Source: Istiophorus platypterus
Lineage: Eukaryota > Chordata > Actinopteri > Istiophoriformes > Istiophoridae
Direction of reading: 5' to 3'
Assembly (NCBI GenBank): GCA_016859345.1
Contig: CM029134.1
Coordinates: forward strand, 8,415,560 to 8,479,559
DNA: 64,000 nucleotides
In this document: one piece after another, positions 1 to 15,400 of the stretch
Position numbering within the stretch: position 1 is the stretch's first letter
Layout of the letters: each line of letters starts with the position of its first letter
The notes under the pieces: generated by a model
Told to the model about the DNA's origin: nothing
Databases searched by the model: none
The model's input: only the letters and a program-made list of their open reading frames with translations
Position numbers and translations under genes: made by a program

Positions 1-1150
1 CAGTCATTTAAAAAAAAACAAAAAAAAACAAGACATGTTTACCACGTTCCATAGTCATGTTCAGATATCTTTGCATTTTAGAGGAGAAGAGTTTATGGCA
101 AGGGACAGATGTTGCAACCAATGTCTACTATAGTTGTATACAAACAAGGTTGACTGAAACCAAGTAGTTGCAGCCTAAGTTACTGTTTTTATATATTACA
201 TATATATTATATAGGTGAGAAAGTGTCAGATTAGACCTACATCAAACTCAGAATGAGAGCAAGTAGAAGGCCAGTGGGGTGAGCTGTTTCAAGAGGGCCC
301 AACAAAAAGGGACACCACCATTTCTGAACAGGGTCACGAAGGGTTGTAAAATCTGTGTTGACCTAATTACAACAATTGCAAATTACAGCCTTGATGGGAA
401 ATATGCACCAGTCTTACTACATTTATTTTTAGGTACCTTAAGATATTTAACCTTTTTTTTTTTACTCTGCTAAAGGTTTCACAAGATTTCTCACTGTTTA
501 ATTGTGATGCACCAGACAGTGACAGAGAGAAAATACTGAATTGGAGCTTTATAATGAGAATGTTGAAGTGAATCATTCAAGTACACCATTTTGATTCTGC
601 TATAGTTAAGTTTTTGACACCGATGCTGCTTGCTGACACTGTTGAGCACAATAAATAGGGTTTTTTTTTCCCGGTCCAAATTTGATCTTGTATTTTGTAC
701 TGCATTATCACACAGGGAAATATAAAAAAGCAAAGGCCTTCAACCGTGCCCATGCCCTTGGGTCATTCCTGCTACCAAACGTTGCATTTTTTTTTAATTA
801 TTATTATTTTGAAGGATCGAAGCAGAAGTCGTGCGTTTCACCCTGGTTCGCTTGACTCTGGTCTTAGCCCATCAAACACAGAACAATGGACCGTGCAGAG
901 GACCGACGGGGGAGAAAGGGCTGAGGAGCCTGCGGTGGAGGGGCGGGGAGCAGCTGAGCCAACCACCCCAGGGTCCCGAGAACTGGGCAGACAAACAGGA
1001 AGACTGTACAAGGGTACAGTTACGTGGTAGATAATGCAGTGTTTAATAGAGGAAAAATCCATTTTGAGAGTCAGGCAAATATATTTTACAAGTGAGTTCC
1101 TATTTTGCACATGTTCTGCAGTAGTTTAATTAGCCTAGAATAAATGACCG
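1..1150. other. intergenic, no recognised gene
   Basis: AT-rich sequence with poly-A runs near the left edge. The only exon-like part is a GC-richer block at about 815-1030 preceded by a T-rich tract ending in AG. It has two overlapping plus-strand open frames, neither recognised, and could be a terminal exon or UTR of a gene to the left or mere noncoding sequence. Nothing else is supported here. Confidence 0.5.
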
Positions 1151-1164
1151 GTTATGATAAAGCG

Positions 1165-1330
1165 GCCCTCGGGAAGGACCAATCAGCTTTGAGCGCAGGA
1201 GGCGCTGGCCAATCAGCAAACAGAACCACTTTGCGTGGTTTTAGGCGCCATTGCGTCTGAACAGGTAGCGAAGGGAGGAGAAAAGAAAAAGTAACGTTAA
1301 AGCAACCAAGCCTCTCAAGAAAGGGACAAA
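1165..1330 (+). promoter_or_regulatory. probable stag3 promoter with paired CCAAT boxes
   Basis: Two identical CCAATCAG boxes start at 1179 and 1209, 30 bp apart, the close spacing typical of NF-Y-bound promoters. They are followed by GC-rich sequence with GGCGC motifs (about 1243-1250). There is no TATA box. The first coding exon lies about 500 bp downstream, so at least one untranslated exon or a long leader is likely; a good donor (GTAAGTAT) is at about 1411. The promoter role is inferred from motifs and position. Confidence 0.5.
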
Positions 1331-1792
1331 CTGATCAGCAGCTCTCCTACCAGGTGGTTGAATTATGTTATAAGTTTTCCGTTGGTGGTTGTTGAATAAT
1401 TTGATTGTAGTAAGTATCTGGATCCGGCCTTGAAAGCTAAAGTTTCTTGTATTCTAGCAATCACCGGTTCTTGCCCATTAGCAACCCATGATTTCTTCAG
1501 CAAACATTTCGTCCAGTTTGCGTTATATGTATTTCAAACTCGTGTCTTGGTCAGACTTATTTAGTTAGCTTGCTGCTGGCTGACAAAATCCGATAAGGGG
1601 CATTGGAAATACCGTAAAGTAGGCCGTGGGCGTAGCTAGCTATTGCTAGATTTTATCTAAAGTGCTAGCTAGTTTCGGTCATGTTGCTAACATTCACTCT
1701 CTCTTCTCTCCTGTGGAAAAAGTGCTTGCAAAGACCAGCCAACAAGCAATTCAGACCCGACCTAGAGTCCCCCCGAGCCTCTTTCACCCAAA

Positions 1793-2248
1793 ATGTCAAC
1801 TGGAGACTCAGTTCTGGACAGGTAAAGGTAGCCTCACCTGGCTATGTTCACCTCCTTCTCGGCCATCGGAATGTTTTAGCATCACACCACAATCCAGTAT
1901 CACAAAGTGAAGCTTTAACGTAGAGTTGTTGAACATATATTGTTTAAATCACAGGTTGCACATAACAGATTTAAAACTGTCAGCACAAATTAACAGATCT
2001 GAAACAATGTGTTGTTCTCTAAACTTCAATAAAGAGATGCCATAAAGCTTTTTCCACAGGGTCCAAACTTAACACCCTCCAAGCAACAAATGAGGGCAGA
2101 TTTTGTGTTTGGCGAGTAAATCGGAGAAGACCATCCGCCACATTGGCGGGTAATTGTTTGTACCGTAATAATCATAAAACCCCATCCGGAGAGTCTCAAC
2201 CACATTTTGTTTTATGGGCGCTTGCTTCTGTCCTGTGAATGTGTTGGA

Positions 2249-2280
<32 letters not shown>

Positions 2281-3370
2281 GTCTATCTGTCTATCTCACT
2301 CTCTCACTCACACACACACACACATTCCATGAGACCCGGCCCCACTTGCCCTTCACTAAATGCAGGTAACCTAGGTAACACTTCTGAGATAACTCGCCTG
2401 CTGCCGGCCGACTACTAACTGATAGATAGAAAGGTGAGCACATTTAATAATAGTATAGTGCAGCAGCCAATAATAAAGATGACAATGGGTGACAATCTGC
2501 CAAACATTGCTGCTGATTCTGATTTTCAGGGGAGAGATTTGCTAAATAGATAAATAATGTTAACCTGGCTACCTAGATAGATACCGATAGATAGATATAT
2601 ATATATTTAGATACGGGTTAGGGTTACAGTACAATGTTGAGGCAATGGTTATGAGTTCTGTGTGTCCAAGTTATGCCAATGATGTTTGCATTCTGGCTTT
2701 TAAAATTTCATTCAGATTTTAATGTAATGAGATTTAGATTGAAAATTAGAATTAATTTATTTACCACTGGTAAAAATATTAAAAAGTAGCTAATCATGCG
2801 CTGGCCTCTTTAAATTGGTATTCAATATAAAACCTTATTATCGCAATAAAAAAAACTGACATGCATGTATTTATGACATTAAAGGCAATTTATTATTTTG
2901 GCTGGTAAAAAAAAAATAATAAAAAAATGCTTGGCCGGTGAGTGAAAAAGTAAATTTAGGACCCTGAAATTAATTGCATTTAATTTAAGCAGCTCATTGA
3001 GATTATCAATAGTTACCCCACATTCACTGCACTTATTTGCATGCTATTAAGCAACATGTATGCATGTATCTATAGCAGCCAAACTGTCTAGCAGAAGTAA
3101 TGGTGTGCTGAAATAATACCCGATGTGCCATCAAAACTGTGTGAAATAAAGGGTCAGAGGGACAAGGATGCTTAATTCACTAATTATGTTAATTTGAGAG
3201 AATTAATTCAGCCATTTCTGGCTACCTCAGTTTTAAAACATCACTGTCCTGCCTCAACAACCGAATTCTACAATAATGGGAGATTATGAATTAAAAAACA
3301 TGAACTCCAATGATCAAAATTTTATCAGGCTGACTCTCTGTGCTCTTAATTACTTTGGTAATAATGATGA

Positions 3371-3408
<38 letters not shown>

Positions 3409-6400
3409 TTTTTTTTTTGGATGCTTGGTTTCATCTTGATTCAGGTTTCTTTCTTGTCTATTAGTCTTGATGAGTTGGACGATTTCTCAGACTCTGGCAG
3501 TGATTATGAGGCCACAATAAAAGCAACAAAGCGGAGAAAAAAGGCAGTGCCTGGACCTCAGGTGAATTATCTTGCCCTTTTTTCCACAGTCTGCTTATTT
3601 AGATGCCACATATTTAGATTAATAATCAGCAAAAAGATCAGCGAGAACACAATTCTTTTGTCAGAATTTTGTTTTTGTTATTTGTGGTAATGAAGCACTT
3701 TGCATCATTGTCAATCACCTCTCAGTTATTGTAAATGATCGAAAAGGTTTAACTGGAGTCGTTCAACACTGAGGTAGATGTTTGAATTAACCTAATACCT
3801 TATCATGCTACAGCTACCACCAATTCAGTTGACTGCATCAATTCAGTTTAAATCCCCTGCTGAGCTGCCCTTCCATCTCTTTCATCTCAAGCCACCCAAG
3901 AGACCCAGGCGTAAAACTGCATTGAGGGTGTCATCCAGCTCCAGTAGCTGCCCCATCCCCACTCCTCTAGACCCTTCCCTGCAGCAGCAGCACTCCCAGG
4001 GGATACCAAGGCAGGTCTTTCTAAGACCTGAAAGAAGAGTGAATGCAGGAAACCAGGATATCAGTGCAGAGGATATCTATGATGCAGTCTGTTCTGGAAA
4101 GAGTGCCATGGCGGTGAGCAAACCCTCATCACATGGAGGGAATGGTTTGTAGAGATAAAAACATTAAGTGAGGGAGGTGCTGAAGGAGGCATGTAAATTG
4201 AGAAGAGAAACAAGCCTTTAAAAGATGACTGAGAGAGATTATTATGTGCTGTCAGTGGCTGACTGATGTGACCCTACAGCATTGCTTTTGATACACACAG
4301 AAGAGGGAGTGCTCACAATGGATAGTGTTGTCAATGATTGACAGCAAGCGTCCATCCCAACCATTGTTGTCCTCGGCCCAATTTCTTCTGGGTAAAGACT
4401 AGAAAAGAGGGACCGCATAACAATAGAAAGACGAAAAAAGTGTGGTAATCAGTAATTTAAAAAAAAAGGCTGTCACTACAGTATAGAGCAGCAACACAAT
4501 GAAGATGGTGATTCTGGGTGAAAGGCCACTCTAGTAGAGCACTTTCAGCAAATCAGGTAAACTGAAGTTTATAATCTGTTTTTCAAAGGTTTCTCAACTT
4601 TTTACTAAATTTACTCTTCGTTGACTGCATTTTCTGCATTTCTAATATACACTTATCAACACAACAGATGTGAATCTGTCTTTGTATGTATAATGGTGCT
4701 ACGGTTGACAAAAATGATTATGCAAAGGAGCTGGTGAATAAAATGAAGGGTCAAAAAATATAACGGTAGGGAAAGATGGGGAATACACATCCACATATGT
4801 TACTAAGTAAAATACAAAAGAACAATGGTAGAAAGAAGGGTTAAAGCTGAAGTCCATGTTATTCAAATTATATATTATTATCATAGCCATCTGCTCTTTG
4901 ATCTGAATGCAGCATATTCATTGGCTGTTTTCTCTGTCAATCTTAAGGCAGTGGTGGACGAATGGCTTTCCAGCTACAAGCGAAGCCGAGAGGTGGGGCT
5001 GCTGGTGCTCATCAACTTCATTGTTCGGTCCTGCGGATGCAAAGGTGAGAGGTCAAGAGGGGGTGGGGGTGAGGGGTCAAAGTTGAACAGATTATCTTTC
5101 CAATTCACCTCGGGCTACTATTGATCTCCCAGTACGCTAACGATGCAGTGTCTAGGTGCTGTGTTAATCCTCTGTCTGTTGACAACAAAACATATCAATA
5201 TCCTGTGAGAGTTGAATGAAAATTAAAAGAAAGAAATATCATGTTATTCAATTTTTTTTGTTCATGTAGAAGAACAAGCATTATTGTATGAGTATGTTTA
5301 TCTATGTTGACTCTAATTCCTATCGTGGAACACTATCTTAACCTTTCGTTCTTTTGTCCAGGTGTGGTTAGCAGAGAGATGTTTGAAAGCATACAGAATG
5401 CTGAGATCATCAGCACACTGACTAAAAAGTTCAATGAGGTGAGGAAAGAAAAACACTACATTGATTGCTGATTATTCTTATAGATCAGCAAGTTTGAATT
5501 CACTTCATAGTTTTATCATCCATCCTCACTACAAATAATCCTCCTGGAATTAGTTGAGAAAGTCATATACCTCCAAATCCTAGGAGATTATGGTCCAGAG
5601 GATGGAGTACCGCATGATGGGACACACTAATTAAAGTCTAATGCTGATAAATGCACACATTAATATGCTTAATCACTTTGTTTTGACACTGACATAATTA
5701 TGATTAGCAGAGCAAACCACAGGCTTCTGCCTCAAATAACTATACCAAGCACAGTGTAAGCTGTTTCCTTCATTTCTTTTGTTTGCCTTTCTTCCTTCAG
5801 GATTCAGCAAACTACCCTCTGTGCACTCCAGGTCCCCAGTTGAAGCGTCTCAAAGCTGGACTATGCGAGTTTGCTCAGGTCCTGGTGCGCTCCTGTAGGA
5901 ATAGCCTCATTTATGATGAATACCTCTTCCCTAACCTGCTAGCCCTGCTCACTGGCCTGTCCGACTCCCAGGTCCGAGCCTTCAGGCACACCAGCACCCT
6001 GCTTGGTAATCACCTCAGTACGGTACAGGTGTATGAAATAGAAAAGTATACTGATTTCACAAAGGAGCTTTATTATGGTATCGAACTGACAGATTTGATT
6101 GGTGGTTGTCACTTTTGTGTACTAGTCACTGCAGTCTCTTGCTTTCGTTTTTGATATCGGTGAAGACCAGCACTCCATGCCTGTGCCTGTGATCCCAGAG
6201 GTTTTCTACTGCCTTTCTTGGTGGCACAAACAAATTTCTCCATTCAGCTGAGATCTGTTTTAGTTGTTTGACAAGTTCTTTTGTTTTTCCAGAATGTCTT
6301 CCTTCTGTACAGCTTGCTTTTGTTGATTCTCATTCTCACCCTATTCTTAACCATGTAATTTCTTCCTTACTCTCCACCGTATCACAAAATAAAATTCATC

Positions 6401-9400
6401 AGTTTATCCATAATGTGTTTAGTATTGTACATTATTGGCAAAGATTTATTCCTTATACAATAAGTATTTAACTATTGGACATCAAACTGTTGAGGATTTC
6501 TACAGCACACTGTGGATAACCTACTGCGTAAACACTGTGACTAGCTATTGGCTGTGACATATTTTTATATTAAAACTGTCAAATCTGTTGAAAAAGTCAA
6601 TAACGTGCTTAGTGATAAGTGTCATTTTAAAGAGGCAGACTGGACATGGCGTTATCGAAAGGGTAGGAAATGATGTTTTTTTTTAAGGATTTTCCCCTCC
6701 ATTGACCTTGTCACACTATTATTTTTAATTTATTTAGCCATGAAGCTGATGACTGGGCTGGTATATGTTGCTGTGACAGTGTCTGATCAGCTGCAAACCA
6801 CCCAGAGGCAATATGACATGGAGAACAGCAAGAGAGCCAATGACAGAGCCCCTGACAGACTGGAGGAACTGCAGGCCACCGTCAGTGAGGTGACACATAC
6901 AGGCACACATACACACACAAACACTGGCATGAGTTCAGACACAGTCACTTTCACACAAATCTGCAGGTCAGGACATTGAAGTAGCGAAGCGATATTGACC
7001 AAATGAGGAAACTTTTTGCAGTTTGTTTTGTTTTTCATTGGAAAGGATTCAATAGACGCGTTAACACGGAACAAACTGAAATATACATATTAAAGAGATT
7101 TTTTGCATGTAACCCCTGTAGATGGGGTTTGAGTTATTTATGGGCTTTTGGGTTTGAAATTCTAAATTTTTTTAAACCACCTAAATAGATTTTCAAAATT
7201 AAATAATTTTAAAATATATATATATTTTATCTGACAGCCTAGGTTATAGTAGAGAAGGTAGAGATCGTTTAGCCAGAATGCATAATGTGCTTGCAATAAG
7301 TTCTCACCTTGCTTTCATGCGCTCTAAAACACAATTCTGAGCTAAAAAGAAAAGTGCCTTTATATTAGGGACAACTCGTAGTGCATATTTTAAGGAATAA
7401 CACAAAGGATGCTTTTGTGAGATTTATTTATTTATTTATTTATTTTGGCCACAGTGATATCATCTGGGACAGTAACGATATCCCGTTATAGACTGATTTT
7501 GATATGGTGACGTTTACTCCTTAGTCACAATCGAATATGTAACAGTTGAATATGAGGAACGTTTTTGGCTGTGATGATTGCTCTTCAAAGCCATAAAAGA
7601 TAATTGCGCCAGCTGAACCACAGACTGTATATTCTGCAAAATGGGTTAAACGCATTGTCCCAGTTGACTAGGGTACTGATTTATTCACGGTCTTGGTTGT
7701 GTCTCTATATGTATTTTGATGTGTGTGTGCTCCAGCTACAAGAGAAAAGAGAGGAGCTCTCCTCCATGATGAATGCTACCCTCCGTGGTGTGTTTGTGCA
7801 CCGATACCGGGACCGGCTGCTAGAGATCCGGGTGGCATGTATTGAGGAATTGGGCATATGGCTGAAAACGGACCCTGAAGACTTCCTAAATGATGGATGC
7901 CTCAAATACCTGGGTTGGACCCTGCATGATAAGGTTGAAAACAGGACTAGACAATAGGAAATATATTACAAAGTAAAGTGGTACGGTAATGTCATTCATT
8001 TATTTCATGGTTCCGCCCATGACTGGCAACAAAATGTATCACAGAGGCAGCACCTGTCTGTCTGCAGCTCCCTCTAGGCCAGTAGTGAAAATAATAGTGA
8101 CAAGGACTACAGTGGGTAGGGAATAAGGCAATGCAGATTGAATCCCTTTCTGTTTTATTTTCATTCATTTTAGGCTTTGACAGCCTCTCACACCAGACAC
8201 AACTGTGAAATATCTTCACTCAGACACAAAAAGGATCACATAGACTCACAAAAAGAGAAATGTTCACTATAAACAGACTTGGGAATTTGGTATGCAGTCT
8301 AGAGAAAGTGTGTTACTGTACTCGCTCCTTCTTTCTCTTAGCAAAGTCCAGTGCGTCTGCAGTGTGTGCGTGCCCTGCAGGGTCTATACCAGGAGAAGGA
8401 ATTCATTGGCCGCCTGGAGCTTTTCACCAGCAGATTTAAAGTGAGGCATCCCTCTGGATTGGACTCACACCTCATTTAATTCCTCTTTTCATTGTCTTTA
8501 TTCACCCTGTCTGTCTGCTTCAGCATCTCTCTTTAATCTATTGTTTCAGCTTATTGTATTGTATCTATTTTGTTGGCTGCCTGTGTTTCCCTTCACCAGT
8601 TTTTTGTGCCACCTCCCCTTATTTCCCTTTTTTTCTGCCATTCCTGTTTGCTGTTATGGTCTCTTCCTTTGTCTGGGTGTGTGTGTCTGGGCGTGTTAAT
8701 TACTGCCAGTTACTGATGGTTAATAAGCTCTTCTCAAACACATAAAAACCCTCCCAAGCCACATGTGCTGCAGCAGATAAATGTTTTTTAATGCTACGGC
8801 TTTGTGTCTAATCAGTGGGTTTGTGTGCATGCATGTATTCCTGGGTGTGGGTACATTTATGCATGTCTGTGCATGTACTATTTATGCCTATTTGTCTTCT
8901 TGCATGATAATGCATTAATTTGTGTGTGCCACTGTGCATCTGAATGTCTGTGTGTGCACACGTGTGTGTTTAGGAGAGGATGCTCAGCATGGTGTTGGAC
9001 AAGGACCCAGACGTGGCAGTGGAAGTGGTCAATCTGTTGCTGCTGATCCAACAGTGAGGGGGTTTCTCTGTCTCTGCTGGTTTCTCAGTGCCAATCTCTG
9101 CAACATACAATGCAGGCATTTCATTTCAGTACATCAAAACATACCAAATGAGTTAAATTTTACTCATACAATTTCAAATGACTTTTCCTCTTTTTTGCAT
9201 AGATAATTTTGAGGTTTCTTTACAGAAAAGATCTGTTTAACTGCACTTTAGAGCACAAGTTATAATGCCACCCTGTTCTTTATTGTATTCAGATAGTCTT
9301 TGGTCTTTTCACAGTATTAATTTATATGGGCAGTGTTGGGTTAAAGGTCTGAGACTTTATTTACATTACTTATCTGGAAAAGTGATGTTCATTCAGCCAA

Positions 9401-12400
9401 ACAAAATTCACCTGAAATGTGAAGTGAAAATAACCAAATTCTGTAAATATATCCCAGCTGACCAATTTCACCAAAGCAATTCCATGTCCAGCTTTTCAAC
9501 AATAGAAGTGAAATGGTTACTCATAACTGTGATATAACGCTCACCATCATGATCGCTAATGACTCACAACACGAGTCGTGACTTCTTTCGTTGGCTAACA
9601 TCTTGCACGACTGACTCAAGTAAGGACTGATACATGTAAATTAGATGATTAATTGAACAAGAGAGATGACAAAGTGATGATGAAATTCAAGAACTGCAAC
9701 TACTGGTTATTAAAGGTCTGTTAAAAGATATGAAAAAAACTCGTTTGAAAATCCTATACTGCAAAAGTCTGCAAGAACATTTCAGTTAAATATTGATAAA
9801 AATCACTTCACAAGTATATGGCCTGATGATAACAGGTTTTTCACCTTGTGTTTTTAACGTAACCCTAACTCTCTTGACTTGTATCTGTATTTCTACACAA
9901 TGCAGGAGGACAGAGGAAGGACTAAGAGAAGAGGAGTGTGGCCACATCTATCCTCTGGTTTATGCTTCACACCGAGGCCTGGCGTCTGCAGCCGGCGTCT
10001 TCCTCTACAACAAGTACACTTTCCTCCTTTCTTTCCTCACATTTTCAGACAAACAATCAGAGTAGTAACATTTGTCTCGCAGGTTGTTAAGGTGCAGCTT
10101 TTTATGTGAAACTCATTCTGTATTTGGCACTTTCCCATTGCTTTTGTTGTGTAATTACATCATCAAAAATATTCCACCAATTCAGGAAAATGAAATTTTG
10201 CTGTTAATCTTTATTATGCTGTGTATCATAACTCCCTTGGGTTGATGACAAATATACTACTTTTTCATATTTACAAGCAATGAAAATATTGTGTATACAG
10301 TAGTTTTTGACATTAGGTCCCGTAGGTTGAGTTCTTTCTTTTATAATGGAGCATTTTATTGCCACCGCCATGTGGATTTAGACTTTTATCTGTGATCTGC
10401 TAACCTAATATGTCTCATTATTTGAAATTACTCTTTTTTTTATTTTTGGTCAATAAAAGTGGACCATTATTTTGTTATTTTTGTGCATCAGGCTGAAAAC
10501 TCTGATTTCCACTGAAAAACAGGAGAATGGAAAAAGTGGCAATGCAGCCTTCTTTCTAATCCTCATCTCCTTCTACATCCAGAGTGAGGTAGACTGTCTT
10601 TGGTTTCTCCCCCATTTCCTCTATCTGTTTGAAATTAGAACAATTCAACATTGTGATAAAAATGTGTATATAGATAGTTTGCTCTTACTGCTTAAGTGCT
10701 GTCTTTTTGTTCTATATTTTGCCTGAAAATAAAATTGAATAATGTTACAATATATGAAGATAACAGATATTTTTCCTAGTTCACATTGTCACTGGCAGTG
10801 TGCTTTGAAGGGACACTGACTGATTGAACAACAAAGCTAAATTGAAGGGATCCAAAGTAAAATCCCACTGATGTTTCCAATAGGAAATTTACTCATTTGT
10901 CTTTATGTTTTCATAATGAAAAGTAGACTAACCATTAAAATAGATATGCTCTTCAGAACATGTTTTACTTTGAGTTTGCTATGAAACGCTACAGTGGACA
11001 CAAGGCTTAGCAGCTGATGTTACAGCAGAAACAATAATCATCCGCTCAAAATCTCAGGAACCGGTAATTTTGCTATCTGTGATGAAAACAATATTCACAT
11101 GATGCAAATCAAATCTTAAGTCTGTGTACTTGAACTACGTGAATGATGGAGAAACAAGATTTGGATTGTTTTGTTTATATATCAAATATTAATATGGAGT
11201 TTCCACTGTATTCCATGCATTATGCCATGGGTAAAATAAATGCTGGTCATTTTAGTTTAGTAACACAGTTGCACTTTACACCTGTAGTAAATCTAAAACA
11301 ACTCATTCACTCTCAACAGTTTCATGAGCACGGGGTATACCTGGTGGACAGTCTGTGGGGTGTGGCAGGATCTGAGCTGAGAGACTGGGAGACTATGACC
11401 ACACTCTTGCTACAGGAGGCCGGTGAGAGGCATGAAATGTGACTGTACACACAATAAGCCGTCTGAGAGGTACTCACTTCTGGGTTGGACTCAGAGTCAG
11501 TGCAGACAAACCAGCTTAACATGAGAGATAAATCTCACATTTTATCACAGAGCAAATAACAACGTTAAGTCTGCTTCTTTTCTGTTTTTGTGTTGTCTCA
11601 ACTATCACCCACTCAGTTCTGCTCCTGTCTCTGTTGACAGGTCTGGTGTATGAGGAGGAGGGGGCACTTATAGAGCTGATGATGTGTGCCATGAGACAGG
11701 CAGCACAGGCAACACCACCTGTTGGGAGAACTCATGGCAAGAAGGTGTTCACGCACCCATACACACACACATACTTTGTTTTTATCTGACTACTTGCCTA
11801 AAGAAATAGACGAGACATGCCTCATCACTCTCGTTCATATGAGTGAATATGTGTTTTTGTGATTAATTCTTGATTACCTCAGTCTCAGGCTAGAGATAGT
11901 AGTTTAAGATACTGTAGATATGTTATAATCAATGTCATTGAAATGATTGAAAAGTGCTGGGCATGAATCCGACCTTTTTCTTTACAGAGATAAAATATTA
12001 CACGTTGTTTAAAAGAGCATTACTGTTAATGTATGATTAAATTTCTGGACATTTACCTGACCCATCTCCCATGCAGTTAATAAGACACATTAACCAACCT
12101 CAAACCAAGTATTTCTTGTCTGTGGTCATGTTACTTACACAGGGGAATCATAGCATAGACACTTACAATATCCATGGTCTATTGTCTGTGCACATGTGAA
12201 TGAAAATGTCTTGGCTGTTAATGTTCACTGAATGTATATCTGTGATTAGATCTTGAGTATGAAGGATAAGAAGATCCAGGAACAAGACAGAAGACGTATC
12301 ACCACACACTTCATCCCTTTACTACCACAGCTACTGTCCAAGGTACTCAGCTGCAGTTCACTCCACATACTTGATCTTACTTGTTAAATCTTGTACATTT

Positions 12401-15400
12401 ATCACAAAGGGTTAAAAGTGCTTCGCAGTAACAGTATTTGGAAGCAGCATTGCCAGATAAGTTTCTACACTAAAGAGTCATTCTGTATTAATGTCATTAA
12501 TGTGCAACCTCATAATATAGTAAAAATGAAGATCACCTGATTGATTAAGTCAATATCTACATACATTTTCTTCTTGTATTTTTAAATACTGAGCTTGTGG
12601 CCTTTCTCCTGCCCTCCCTGACCTGCAGTACTCAGCAGATGCAGGGAAAGTGAGTGTCCTTCTAAGAGCTCCCCTCTACTTCAGTATGGAGATGTACAGC
12701 AGCTCTCAATGGAAGGTAGGAGGACTGGAAATGTAGATGAGCAACAGAATTTACCTAATAGATGACTGAAATTGCTTTGGAAGCATTAATCCCTACAGTA
12801 TATTGCTGGTGATGGAAGTCTAATACTTCAAGGGGAAAAAAGAGAACCCAAGGGACATTTTTCTAATGATTTCTGTCCTATTTAGGGTTTTAAAGTTTTC
12901 TGATGACTTGGCATCTTCATATTAATAACACAAGGGAACACACCAAATATCCTGTGAAATTAAGGGAACAAATGAAAGCCTGAAAGGACGGACAGGACAA
13001 TGCTAAACAAATACTAAACTGCCGGCAAGGGACCATGGGAGGTTTGAGTTAATGAGGTCACCTGTGGCAGATTCCTCAGCTGGCAGACGCTAAACTTGAG
13101 GTGATGGGTTGGGCATATAATGGAAAACCAGCAAGGGTGAAAATAAGAAAGTAGCTGGGTGCATTATTCGGTTGTAAATGGAAACTCATCACCATTATAA
13201 ACTTTTCTTGTCACAATGTAAGTGTGCTAGTGGTGTTAAAGTGCCCAGTGGGTACACATTACAACACTGAAGTGAGGCAACATAATATATATTGCGTGTC
13301 CATATTCACTGTAACACAAAAAGTATACTTCTATATAGTCTCATCCACTGGCCTCACCTCCACTTACAAATATGAGGAGCACAGCCCTTAAGGTACTCTG
13401 TCATCAGAGTTTAATTGAAATACTCAATTAATTAATTGAAAATTTTCTAATCTCTGATGAGAATTATTATACACTGAGGCACCAAAATAAATGCTGGCTT
13501 CTCTCTAGTGAGTGAGCAATAAAATTAAACCAAATAAAAATTGCCCCAAGTAAATACATATTCTACTTTTGTGTATCTTCTTTTTCTCCCATCTTCGCCC
13601 TTTCACTCGCCCCTCTATATTTCAGTATCTGGACCTGCTGCTGTCCCAAATATGTGGCATTGTGGAGAAGCACACCAAGGTCACGGTGTTGGAGGCTTGC
13701 ACCACCTTGGCCTGCACTCTTTGTTCTGACTCCTACACCTTTTCCTCCCGCGCACACCTGGCATTCAGCCAGCTGTTGGACAGCCTGACTGAATGCTTCA
13801 GCACATACTTAAGTGACCTGCTGCAGGTGGGTGGGTGTGTCAGGTGAGCTTTCATACAGGCAAATATAGCATGTATTAAAATGCATGCAAACATGCTCAG
13901 ACTTGGAAAAAAGTATAGTTAACAACTGTCAGGTTGTTTAATAAAAACTCTTTTTTTGGTGGTGTTTTTTTATTCACCCTGTTGTTTCTGTAGTAAAACA
14001 AACAAAAAAATATCAAACATCTTATCTCTCAATAGTGTGAGTCTGTGTGTTTGTTTATTTAGGGCACTGCAGATGAGAATGCCATATACAGTGCAGCCAC
14101 TGCCTTGAAAAGGATTGCTGCTTTGAGTGGGTAAGTGTTATACTCATAATACACATGGACTTTGTACAAACTAACTATCTATCTATATGAATATATATAA
14201 ATGTTGTCTGTGTGTCTTGTGTGTATTTGTTGTCCAGTGCAAAAGACCCAACCAGCTTGAAGCTGTTTGACTCCTGCCTTGAACTGCTGAAGAACAGGAT
14301 GGAGTCCAGAGAGCTCGACAAGAAGGTCTGTGATTCACTGATTATCATCAAGGTTAATGTTGCATTGTGATAATAGAGGCTGTTAAAATCCCTGAGAGAT
14401 ATGAGATTCCTCTATGATAAACAAGGACTTATTCATCATGAAGCTGAAAATTAATTGTGTTATTATGAAAACTCTATTAATTGATGAGATCTTTCCATTG
14501 GCTTAATTTGGATTTATGCCACCTCTGAAGTTTTGCTCTACATTGTATGACTGAAGGACAGAATATTTGAGTTTAAGCTTAATAAGGTGTTTGAAAAATT
14601 TAGTCCAACATAGTACTGACATCTGGCTGTTATCATAAAGAGGGCATTTTCATCCAGGCATTTTTAATAATTTTATTAAGCTTTGTATGGATTAGAATCA
14701 GCATAGGAGAGTTAAGTGAAAGTATTTTTTGCAAATTTAACCAAATTCTCTACAAAGGCTGATATTTAATGTACTACTTTATAATTTCAGCTCATGGTGT
14801 CGGCTCTGAAGTGTGCAGCCTTTCACCTGATGTGGGCCAAAGTGAATGCGGTAAACTCCAAGCCTGCTGAGGTGCTCGTCTGACCATAAAAGAGCAAGAT
14901 CATAAAAGAGCATAATTTTTTACTCTCCATTCAATGTTCTAGAAATACTTTGACCTTCTCGCAGTCTTTCACACACTAACTTGGCTCCAGGGGTATCAGC
15001 CTACCTGCATGAGATAAGCCAGCCTACATGATTAACACTTTCATGATGACAGTCACATCACAGCCAACCCATGGTGGCCATGTTGGTGTCCTTGCTGTTT
15101 ATTTTTTTGTAGAGCTTCTCATCTTTGTTGTTCAACCATTCACCAGCTGCACAGGCAGCAGGCAATTATAACAACAGTCTGTTAGTGTGCATCCGAGCTT
15201 GCGATGACACGCAGTTATTCATTTCCTGCTGGTTCACACTTTTTCCTACTGTTTCTCTTATGTATTTGTTGCCTCTCATTCTGTCTTTTTTCATTTGAAT
15301 TCCTCTTCACTCTTTTAACCCCATTGTTATGTTTTTCAGCTCATGTTCACCTTATATGCATTTTTTCTCACTCCTTTTCACACACACTCAGCGCGTCATT

